DNA from: Aurantimonas aggregata
GTDB lineage: Bacteria > Pseudomonadota > Alphaproteobacteria > Rhizobiales > Rhizobiaceae
Assembly: GCF_010500835.1 (NCBI RefSeq)
Contig: NZ_JAAAMJ010000002.1
Span: forward strand, 1 to 64,000
Direction: 5' to 3'
Length of the DNA: 64,000 nucleotides
A program made the position numbers and the translations under genes. Under the pieces are notes generated by a model. It made no database searches and had not been told where the DNA came from. It saw only the letters and a program-made list of their open reading frames with translations. Shown here piece after piece: positions 1 to 8,848 of the stretch; position 1 is the first letter of the stretch, and every line of letters begins with the position of its first letter.

Positions 1-292
1 CTTCAACGGCCGGATGCGCGACGAACTCCTGAATGAGAGCCTGTTCTTCGGCCTCGATCACGCCCGCAGCGCCATCGCCGAATGGCGGCAGGACTTCAAC
101 ACTGCGAGACCGCATTCCTCGCTCGGATACCAGACCCCGGCGGCCTTCGCCGGAACCCTCACCGCAACCGGCTCCGACGCTTCGCTCGATGAAGGCTCCG
201 CGCCTCCGCCGGTTGCTCACCCCGCCCCCCACGGCGTAACAGAAATCGCCGAGGCTCTAATTGCCGCTGGATGACAGCTCAGTGGCAGGTCA
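1..292 (+). mobile_element. Right end of an IS3-family insertion sequence (truncated by window start)
   Basis: The C-terminal part of an IS3-type transposase is followed by a terminal sequence that ends ...GGCAGGTCA at 292. Read inward on the minus strand the end is TGACCTGCCACTGAGC, which has the TG...CA form and the TGACCTGCC start typical of many IS3-family inverted repeats. The left end lies outside the window, so the partner repeat and target duplication cannot be checked. The element's end supplies the last residues and stop codon of the leftward gene fragment next to it, showing that it inserted into or recombined with that gene. Confidence 0.7.
2..274 (+). CDS. IS3-family transposase, C-terminal part (5' end outside window)
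   Basis: The reading frame is already open at position 2 (FNGRMRDELLNESLF), so this is the 3' end of a longer gene, not a gene starting at the ATG at 14. The motif WRQDFNTARPHSSLGYQTP is the classic end of the DDE integrase core of IS3 orfB transposases and includes the region just after the catalytic glutamate. The protein acts in cut-and-paste or copy-out transposition of the element. The tail after SLGYQTPAAFA (about 40 residues rich in Ala, Pro and Ser) is longer than usual and shows no recognisable domain. Confidence 0.85.
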   Translation, partial: FNGRMRDELLNESLFFGLDHARSAIAEWRQDFNTARPHSSLGYQTPAAFAGTLTATGSDASLDEGSAPPPVAHPAPHGVTEIAEALIAAG

Positions 293-1139
293 ATGCCACG
301 TCGTTTTCTTCGAGAAGTTTGTGGATCTCCGACGGACGCGGTGCCCTGAAATCCTGAAGCGCGAGTTTTCGCTGGGCTTCAGCGCGCATCGTCAGCATCG
401 CCTCGCGGTAATCCGCAAAACGCACATCGGGCAGCATCCATTCGAGCACCTCGATCCCGCGCACTGGCGCATCTTCCGCGATCTTCCAGATGCAGTCGCG
501 CAGGAAACGATAAGCAGTTTGGTCTTCGGGATCGCCCGAGCCCCAGCTGCTCGGCAGATGAACCTTCGGCCAGACCGGCACGAATGCATCCATGATCTTG
601 TATATGGTCTCCGCCGCTATTGGCGCATGATCGTCACCTTCGCGTCCATACATTCGACCGATGCGGCCTTCGAAACCGAAGACCGCCTGCGGATCGGTTT
701 TGAGTTCCTGCCACGCCGCCTCATGACCTGGCGTCTGATAAAGCACGGCATTGAGCTGCCAGAATTTTCGGCGACCGCGTGCACGCTTGTCCTGCTCGGT
801 TTCCTTACCGCTATCAACCAGAGGATCTGCGCAACGCCGGTCTATGAGCGCAACCAGGTCTTCCCGTCGCCCGTACCTCGACGCCATGCCGAACAGCGGA
901 CGCATCGCCTCCTGAGATATTTGCGGGAAGCGCTCTAGCCACTCCATCGGCAGCGTCGGGCGCAGATCGTGGAAGGCGGGCTTTTCGTCCAACCAGTAGA
1001 CGTGCTGCGGCGCGTTCTCGATCTCGGCCAGTTGGGGCTCGATGTAGGCGCGTAAGAACGTTTCCGCCGATCCCGGCTCTTTGAACAGCGCTGCGTCGAG
1101 CGCAGCCTCGAACGCTTCACCGTCGGCCTCGCTGTCCTT
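279..1139 (-). pseudogene. Internal fragment of a large unrecognised protein, truncated at both ends
   Basis: The open frame runs from a GTG at 1304 to 279 and would give 341 residues, but only about 282 codons look genuine. The first 55 codons (1140-1304) are the antisense of the DUF3489 gene, and the last residues (TCH, stop) are read from the IS terminal repeat, so the gene is cut at both ends. What remains is a soluble, alpha-helical, Trp- and Leu-rich segment with no signal peptide, for example MEWLERFPQISQEAM and YRFLRDCIWKIAEDAP. From memory it resembles the solenoid-like part of very large NTPase-type proteins that end in a nuclease-like domain. That link is a recollection, not shown by a motif here. 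No function is assigned. Confidence 0.6.
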
Positions 1140-1712
1140 GATACCCACCTTGTCATCCTCAGCCAGGCGGCTCGGCACACCGAGGGGCGCGTTCTCCCAC
1201 TGCCAAAGGGCATCGGCAACAAAGGCGGCACGGCCAAGCGAGCGCTCAAGTCGCTGCTGCGGCGACGGCTTGTCCAGGAGGGGACTGCCCGTTCCGATGA
1301 TCACGAGTGGGCGCGCGGCGATCAGGGCCAGCGGCTGACCCTCACGATCACGCCGGCAGGACTATCCGCCATCGGCGTATCCGAGCCGACCGAGCAGACG
1401 AACATCAAATCGCCAGGAGGGCCGGTCGCCGATGCAGATGCCCCGGATACCGCATCGCAGGTCAGCGAGGAGGTCGCTAGGAGCAACAGCGCAACGCCCG
1501 GTGCCGCCTTTCGGGATGGCACGAAGGGCGCAGCCATTGTTGAACTGCTCCGACGTGAAGCGGGCGCTGCTCTTCCGGACCTAATGGCGGCGACCGGCTG
1601 GCAGGCACACTCGGTGCGCGGCTTTCTCTCCGGGGCGCTCAGGAAGAAGCATGGGCTGAACGTCGCCAGCGAGAAGGCTGACGGCATCCGCCGTTACAGG
1701 ATCGCAGTCTGA
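1140..1712 (+). pseudogene. DUF3489-domain protein lacking its start codon
   Basis: In this frame the sequence reads DTHLVILSQAARHTEG at the start, then KGGTAKRALKSLLRRRLVQE (a winged-helix-like region conserved in this family), TLTITPAGLSAIGV, and a C-terminal DUF3489 domain GWQAHSVRGFLSGALRKK (about residues 130-189). Family members normally begin MTKL(T/S)DTQ..., which places the missing start three to five codons upstream of 1140. No ATG, GTG or TTG is found in frame there, and the upstream DNA belongs to another gene on the other strand. The gene is therefore 5'-truncated. DUF3489 genes often sit beside DUF2924 and serine recombinase genes, as here. The function is unknown; DNA binding is plausible. 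Confidence 0.75.
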
Positions 1713-1726
1713 GGCGGCGGCGGTGA

Positions 1727-2176
1727 ATGATCTCAAGATCCAGAAGGAGATCGGAGGCCTCGCCGGTCCTTGACCTCGGCTTGCTTCGCAGCCGGTGGCT
1801 CGAGCTTTACGGCACCGAGGCCCCTATCCGTATGAGCCGCGAGCTTCTCATCCAGGCAATTGCCTACCGGCTGCAGGAGAACGCCATCGGCGGCCTTTCC
1901 GCCATTACTCGCGCCGCCCTTACGTGCGGCAGGACAACGAAGAAGGTAGAGCGGGCTCGCATCGATCGCCGTGTGAAGGCGGGCACGCGCTTCGTTCGGC
2001 AGTGGCAGGGACGGACAATCGAGGTCGCTGCCGACGGGTCTGGCGGATATCTCTATCGTGGCCGAACCTACAGGTCGCTCAGCGCCATCGCCAGGGAGAT
2101 AACCGGCACAAGATGGTCTGGCCCTGCCTTCTTCGGATTGACTGTAGCGCGGGAGAGCAAGCATGGCTCGGACTGA
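1727..2176 (+). CDS. DUF2924 domain-containing protein, N-terminus probably frameshifted
   Basis: From about residue 17 the protein matches the DUF2924 pattern: LRSRWLELYGTEAPIRMSRE, LLIQAIAYRLQENAIGGLS, then a basic middle and GYLYRGRTYRSLSAIAREIT, where the family usually ends. The first codons from ATG 1727 (MISRSRRRSEASP) do not look like the family. The frame beginning at GTG 1723 reads VNDLKIQKEIGGLAG, which does, but it stops at 1771. A one-base gain between about 1755 and 1771 would explain this. The 3' end overlaps the recombinase start by 14 bases, so the two are co-transcribed. The function is unknown, but the family is a constant partner of large serine recombinases on mobile DNA. 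Confidence 0.75.
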   Translation: MISRSRRRSEASPVLDLGLLRSRWLELYGTEAPIRMSRELLIQAIAYRLQENAIGGLSAITRAALTCGRTTKKVERARIDRRVKAGTRFVRQWQGRTIEVAADGSGGYLYRGRTYRSLSAIAREITGTRWSGPAFFGLTVARESKHGSD

Positions 2177-3885
2177 GACGTCTCCGACCCAGGGACGGCG
2201 CCCGAAGCTGCGCTGCGCCGTCTATACGCGCAAATCCAGCGAAGAAGGCCTCGAGCAGAGCTTTAACTCGCTCCACGCTCAGCGGGACGCCTGCGAAGCC
2301 TTTATCTCGAGCCAGACCCATGAAGGTTGGCGCCTGCTGCCGGAGGCTTATGACGATGGGGGCCTTTCAGGCGGATCAATGGAGCGCCCTGCCCTCAAGC
2401 GCCTGCTGGAGGACGTGCGCGGCGGTCTCATCGACATCGTGGTCGTCTACAAGGTCGACCGGCTGACGCGATCGCTTGCCGACTTCGCCAAGCTAACCGA
2501 GCTGTTCGACGCGCACGGCACCTCGTTCGTCTCTGTTACCCAGTCATTCAATACCTCGACCTCGATGGGTAGACTGACGCTCAACGTGCTTCTTTCCTTC
2601 GCCCAGTTCGAGCGCGAGGTGGCGGGCGAGCGCATCAGGGACAAGATCGCCCTATCAAAGCGGCGCGGCATGTGGATGGGCGGCCTACCGCCGCTCGGCT
2701 ATGACGGCATCGACCGAAAGCTGGTCATCAACGAGCCTGAGGCCAATATCGTTCGGGAGATCTTTCGGCGCTATCTAGAGGTCGGCTCGATTGCCGACCT
2801 CAAACGATCCCTCGACGCCGATGGCATCGTCTCGAAGCGCCGCCGCTTCGGCGACGGCAAGGAGATGGGCGGCTCCAGCCTCAGCCGCGGCGCGCTCTAC
2901 CAGATTCTTCGCAACCGCCTGTATCGCGGCGAGATCGAGCATCGGGGTGAGGTTCATCAGGGCGAACACGCGGCGATCATCGGCGAGAAGCTCTGGAACG
3001 AGGTGCCGTCACGCCTGGGGGACCAAAGAAGGCGGCGTGGCATTGGATCGCGCGGGGCCTCGGCACCCTTGGGTGGTCTGCTGTTTGATCGCAGCGGCAA
3101 CAGGATGAGCCCGACATATGCCGTCAAAGCAGGGCGCCGCTACCGCTACTACACGTCCCCTCGTGCGAGGCAGCGATGACAAAGGCATGCGCGTGCCCGC
3201 GCCGGACATCGAGAAACTTGTCTTCACCACCCTCGCTGGCCACCTGAGCGATCCACAGTGGCTGGCTACCATCGCTGGCGTTGCCGACCTCACCCATCTA
3301 ACGAAGACGATCGAGACAGGTAAACGTCTGGCTCTGGCCATCGACAAGCAGCAGGCGGGCGCCAGCAAAGACACTGGGCCGAAGGCAGTCGCTGCGTTCA
3401 TCCAGCGGATCGAGCTGGGGCAGAACAGCGTCGTCCTCGACATCAATCGCGAGGCGCTGGCTGCGGCGTTGGGAATCGCCGAGCCCGGCCGCAGCGCAGA
3501 TCTGAAGGACGACGATGAGCCGATCGAGATCATCGTCCCGATGCAGCTAAAGCGCTCTGGCAAGCAGGTACGGCTCATCCTCGGCGAGGTGACCAGCAAG
3601 ACGCGTTCACCCGATGGCGATCTCGTTCGTCTCGTCCATGACGGCCATCGCTGGTTCGACGATCTGCGCTCTGGCCGGGTAGCGACTGTCGCCGCGATTG
3701 CCAAGCAAGATCGCCAACAGGTTTCCCATGTCAGCCGCAACATGTCGCTGGCCTTCCTCGCTCCCGACATCACCGAGATGATCGTCACGGGCAGGCAGCC
3801 TGTCACGCTGACGCCTGAACGATTGAAGGCTTCGCGCCCCCTGCCCCTCGACTGGAACGAGCAGCGCGCGATCCTGCTCGACTGA
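2163..3885 (+). pseudogene. Large serine recombinase, broken by an internal frameshift
   Basis: The 5' part (2163 to about 3155) carries the resolvase catalytic domain with the nucleophile region VYTRKSSEEG, the arginine motifs VYKVDRLTRS and FAQFEREVAGERIRDKI, and a recombinase domain (LPPLGYD, NEPEANIVREIFRRYLE). It ends early at a TGA at 3177. The normal continuation, RPLVRGSDDKGMRVPAP followed by a 240-residue C-terminal part, is open in the +1 frame to 3885. The break is at about 3153-3160, after RYRYYTS, and fits loss of two or five bases or gain of one. A restored protein would have about 573 residues, the usual size. Such enzymes integrate or excise mobile DNA. The frameshift probably inactivates this one. 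Confidence 0.85.
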
Positions 3886-3912
3886 CAACTCACTAGCATC
3901 CGAAGTACAGAA

Positions 3913-3938
3913 GCCGCCGCCTGCCATCGGCGGCTTTT
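3913..3938 (+). terminator. Rho-independent terminator after the recombinase
   Basis: A perfect 7-bp stem GCCGCCG/CGGCGGC with an 8-base loop is followed directly by TTTT, 28 bases past the recombinase stop. Confidence 0.7.
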
Positions 3939-4173
3939 CTCGTTCGGGGCTCCAGCAAAGTGCCAGGCAACTCACGCGTTGAGCATTTTCTTGCACCATT
4001 CCGCGAGCATGTCGGGAATTTGGCCAACGGAGAAAGTCCGGCAACCATCGCGTGGAAACGCGCTAAACTGGCCGGAGAGACTGCGCTACCAGCGGCAAGA
4101 TGACGGATAAGCTGCTGAAACTTCGTGAGTTTCCCCGGCGGCCTTGCATGTCAGGGAAATGCCGAAGACCGGC

Positions 4174-4248
4174 TGGCTGGGGCGGCAGGATTCGAACCTG
4201 CGAATGGCGGCACCAAAAGCCGCTGCCTTACCACTTGGCGACGCCCCA
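4174..4248 (-). tRNA. tRNA-Gln (anticodon UUG)
   Basis: On the minus strand the gene starts TGGGGCGTCGCCAAGTGG and has a 7-bp acceptor stem (TGGGGCG/CGCCCCA), a D-arm, an anticodon stem GCGGC/GCCGC enclosing TTTTGGT (anticodon TTG), a T-arm with GGTTCGAATCC, discriminator G and an encoded CCA, giving 75 bases. It has no variable-arm expansion. It reads CAA codons. Its 3' end faces the mobile segment, but no duplicated 3' fragment was found there. Confidence 0.95.
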
Positions 4249-4496
4249 ATGCGCGCTGCGTGCCGTGCTATAGCGTCTGGCGGATCGCCGTGCAACGATT
4301 GCCGCGTACGCGGCATCGTCATAACTCGCTGGGTCCGCCGTGTCGGCAGGGTGCCCGTCGCACCACCCCGCTCTTGGCGCGCGCGGCCTGGCTCTGGTCC
4401 TTTGCAGGACGTGCAGGCGGAGCAACGTCTGGCGTTCGGGGATCGGGCCGTCTAGGGCTCGGCGTTAAGAATTCAGAGCCTGGCAGGGATGTGCCG

Positions 4497-5402
4497 ATGC
4501 TTTCCTTCGAGAAGCAGTTCGATCCGGCCTATGGCAGGGCGGTGGCTGTGGCCGACGGCATCCTGCGGGTGACGGCCCGCAATCCGGGACCCTTCACCTT
4601 TCGTGGCACCAACAGCTACGTGATCGGCGGCGCGAACGGCTGCTTCGTGGTCGATCCGGGACCGGACGAGCCGGAGCATGCCGTGGCCCTGGCTGCGGCC
4701 ATCGGCGGCCGGCCGGTCGACGCGATCCTCCTCACCCATACGCATCGCGACCATACCGGCTCGGTCGGACGGCTGCAGGCCGAGACCTTCGCGCCGGTGA
4801 TCGGCGGCGGTCCCCACCGCCCGGCCCGGCCGATGCTGGCCGACGAAGCCGGGCGCATGGAAGCCAGCGCCGACATGAGCATCGCCTTCGACCGCGTGCT
4901 CGACGACGACGAGCCCCTGACGCTCGGTGGGGTCGCGGTCACGGCGATCGCCACGCCCGGCCACGCGGCCAACCATCTCGCCTTTGCCATCGGCACGGAC
5001 GGCGTGCTCCTGTCTGGCGATCACGTCATGGCGTGGTCGACGACGGTGGTGGCGCCGCCCGACGGCTCGATGCGGGACTACATGCGCTCGCTCTACCGAC
5101 TCCTGGCACGCGACGAACGGGTCTATCTGCCGGGCCATGGCGGGGTCGTCGAAAGCCCGGCGGCTTTCGTCCGCGGCCTGATCGACCATCGGCACGGGCG
5201 GGAAGCAGCGATCATGGCGCGGCTGGCGGCCGGCGACCGGCATATAACCCAGATCGTCGCGGCGCTGTACCGGGACGTAGACCCAAGGCTTCATCCCGCC
5301 GCAGGCCTGTCGGTGCTGGCGCATCTAGAGGATCTGGTGGCGCGGGGCATGGCCGCGACCCCGGGGCTCGCGTCGCTGACAAGCGCCTACACGCCGACCT
5401 GA
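4497..5402 (+). CDS. MBL-fold metallo-hydrolase (LACTB2/glyoxalase II-like)
   Basis: This 301-residue cytosolic protein has the metallo-beta-lactamase zinc motif THTHRDH at residues 80-86, followed by the later ligands in ATPGHAANH and SGDHVMAW and the third-site histidine in LPGHGG. The N-terminal NPGPFTFRGTNSYVIG and the C-terminal winged-helix-like segment (about 235-290) match the LACTB2-type branch rather than true beta-lactamases. The substrate is unknown; thioester or RNA hydrolysis have been found in relatives. ATG 4497 is chosen because GCAGGGA lies 7-13 bases upstream; an in-frame GTG at 4491 is possible. It is read away from the tRNA and appears to be a single-gene unit. Confidence 0.85.
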   Translation: MLSFEKQFDPAYGRAVAVADGILRVTARNPGPFTFRGTNSYVIGGANGCFVVDPGPDEPEHAVALAAAIGGRPVDAILLTHTHRDHTGSVGRLQAETFAPVIGGGPHRPARPMLADEAGRMEASADMSIAFDRVLDDDEPLTLGGVAVTAIATPGHAANHLAFAIGTDGVLLSGDHVMAWSTTVVAPPDGSMRDYMRSLYRLLARDERVYLPGHGGVVESPAAFVRGLIDHRHGREAAIMARLAAGDRHITQIVAALYRDVDPRLHPAAGLSVLAHLEDLVARGMAATPGLASLTSAYTPT

Positions 5403-5433
5403 CGATCCGGCCCGGAGACCCACCAAAGGCTGC

Positions 5434-6366
5434 TCATTCGCCGGCGGCGATTGTCTCGAGGCCCGCCATCGCGGTGTCGAGATCGGCGAGGAACCCCTCG
5501 ATGATGCGCCGGTTTTCGCCGAGATCGATGCCGGTGGAACGCGACATCGACTGCATGTCGACATAGGTGTCGCCGTCATCGGCGGCGATGCGGATGACCA
5601 TGTCGCTCGGAAGGCCGAACAGGAGGTCGCGTGCCACGGCCTCGATCCGGTACTGGTCGCTTTCCGGCACGGCGTAGGGATCGGCGGCCGCTTCCAGGTC
5701 GATGCTATCGCGCGGCGTCGGGATCGGAATGCCCGTCAGCCCGCTGATCCCCAGATCGCCCTCGGCGGGCTCGGGCGGCGCCGGCAGCGACGGATCGCCG
5801 ACGACGATTTCCCCGATCTGCCAGCCGGAATCCTCGACCACCATCCGCGCCGTCTGGAAGACCCGTGGTGCCTCGGCGACATAGCGCCGGCCGCTGACGA
5901 TGCTCGGCTGCTCCGGCGCGGCCGGAGCGGCGAAGAACGACCGCCAGCCGGTGGGGGGTTGGGTCACGGCCGCCGCCGCGACGCCGTCGGGGGCCAGCGC
6001 TTCGGTATAGGCGGCATTGGCGCGCGGATTGATGAAAGCAAGATAGGTGACGAGCGCAAACGGAAACAGCGCCACGAGCGACAGGAAACAGGCGCTCATC
6101 GCGGTGCGACCGCCATCGACGCCGCGATACCAGACCCGGATCAGCCCGACGACCGAGATGAGGAGGGCGACGCTTGCCACCCCCGCGACCAGCAGCAGCA
6201 GCCCGATCAGCGCCTGCGGCGCGATCGCGCCCAGCCGGTAGATCACCATCGCGGCGACGAGCAGGACCAGCGCGAAGGCGGCAAGCCGGCGTGCGAAGCT
6301 GGCATAGCGCAGGCGCTTGCGCAGATAGTGACCCGAAACCGGCAGGCGCCCGTAGACAGAACTCAT
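5434..6366 (-). CDS. DUF1499 membrane protein
   Basis: The protein has 310 residues. Three hydrophobic helices lie at about 25-45, 51-74 and 87-110, so the N-terminal third is in the inner membrane. The soluble C-terminal part carries the DUF1499 domain, recognisable by SDMVIRIAADDGDTYVDMQS and SRSTGIDLGENRRIIEGFLA near the end. A Pro-rich linker (residues about 195-225) separates the membrane and soluble parts. The function of the family is unknown. It is convergent with the metallo-hydrolase and 69 bases downstream of the acyl-CoA synthetase gene, so it may lie in the same leftward transcription unit. Confidence 0.85.
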   Translation of the reverse strand: MSSVYGRLPVSGHYLRKRLRYASFARRLAAFALVLLVAAMVIYRLGAIAPQALIGLLLLVAGVASVALLISVVGLIRVWYRGVDGGRTAMSACFLSLVALFPFALVTYLAFINPRANAAYTEALAPDGVAAAAVTQPPTGWRSFFAAPAAPEQPSIVSGRRYVAEAPRVFQTARMVVEDSGWQIGEIVVGDPSLPAPPEPAEGDLGISGLTGIPIPTPRDSIDLEAAADPYAVPESDQYRIEAVARDLLFGLPSDMVIRIAADDGDTYVDMQSMSRSTGIDLGENRRIIEGFLADLDTAMAGLETIAAGE

Positions 6367-6435
6367 GACCGCACCCTTCGATGTCGCCGCCGATCATAGC
6401 CCACCGCTGGCCTAAGGCGGAAGCCCCGGCGGCTG

Positions 6436-8064
<1,629 letters not shown>

Positions 8065-8229
8065 GTCTTTCCTCCCGGCAATGCAACGCGCCCCTCCCCG
8101 GGCGTCGCTACTGTCGGCAACGATCGGCGCCTTGTCCAGTTGCCGGCAACTTGCGGCCCGTTGCCACAGTTCGGCCGCTTCGCGGCGGCACCGTACCCCA
8201 TGGGACAAGGATCTACCGAGGAGCGCCCG

Positions 8230-8634
8230 ATGCGTATGGAAGCCGACATCGACGCCGGGCAGGACCCAATTGCCGACACGTTCGAGGCGGTCGAGCTCGA
8301 ACTCGCGCTCGACATGCAGGATCTCACCCAGAGCGATTTCGAGACTTGCGTGCGCGCCGCGGCCGCCGTCGTCGGCGGCGAACTTCTCTTCGACATTCCC
8401 GCCGACGGGACGCTCGATGACGCCTCCCGCATCGCCGCCGTGCGCATCGAAGGCACGGATCGCGACACCATCGTCTTCGCCGTTCTCAACGCCGATGCCG
8501 ACAACATCCGCGTGTCGGGTCGCGAGGAGATCGGCGACCGCTTCCACGGCTTCGCCCGCGCCTTCGTCGGCGTCCTCACGCGAATCCGCGACGACCTGCC
8601 CTTCGGCCTTGCCGGCGCGGAAGGCACCGCCTAG
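8230..8634 (+). CDS. Small acidic hypothetical protein
   Basis: A 134-residue soluble, acidic, Ala- and Asp-rich protein with no signal peptide and no motif I recognise. ATG 8230 is chosen because GAGGAG lies 8-13 bases upstream; an in-frame ATG at 8200 has no such site. The protein looks globular (alternating strands such as TIVFAVLNADADNIRVSG followed by a helix, FHGFARAFVGVLTRI). It is divergent from the acyl-CoA synthetase gene and followed by 214 bases without a gene before the permease. Confidence 0.6.
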   Translation: MRMEADIDAGQDPIADTFEAVELELALDMQDLTQSDFETCVRAAAAVVGGELLFDIPADGTLDDASRIAAVRIEGTDRDTIVFAVLNADADNIRVSGREEIGDRFHGFARAFVGVLTRIRDDLPFGLAGAEGTA

Positions 8635-8848
8635 CCTCGGAACCGCCACCGCGCAGCGTTCGAACCGAGGCTGCGGTCCGTCGACGATCGATTTAATTCC
8701 CTGGCGATCACCGGCGCAGACCGGTTGCCGCCAGGCGCTTGGTCCACAGCGCACGGGGTCCGGCTAAAGAAGCGTCCCGGACCAGCCCTTGCCAAAGACC
8801 GCAGGCTTCGCAATTGCCGCGTCTTCGAGCTCTCATCGACCGGTTCCC

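Noticed and set aside
80-105. Sequence GGCGGCAGGACTTCAAC resembling the T-arm of tRNA-Gln, a possible attachment site
   Set aside because: It is an imperfect match within the conserved transposase motif WRQDFN, so chance similarity is the better explanation.
3972-4083. A 37-codon minus-strand open frame ending VGQIPDMLAEWCKKMLNA
   Set aside because: It reads like the end of a protein, but has no start codon and a stop just upstream, and I cannot link it to a family. It may be a gene remnant in the mobile segment.
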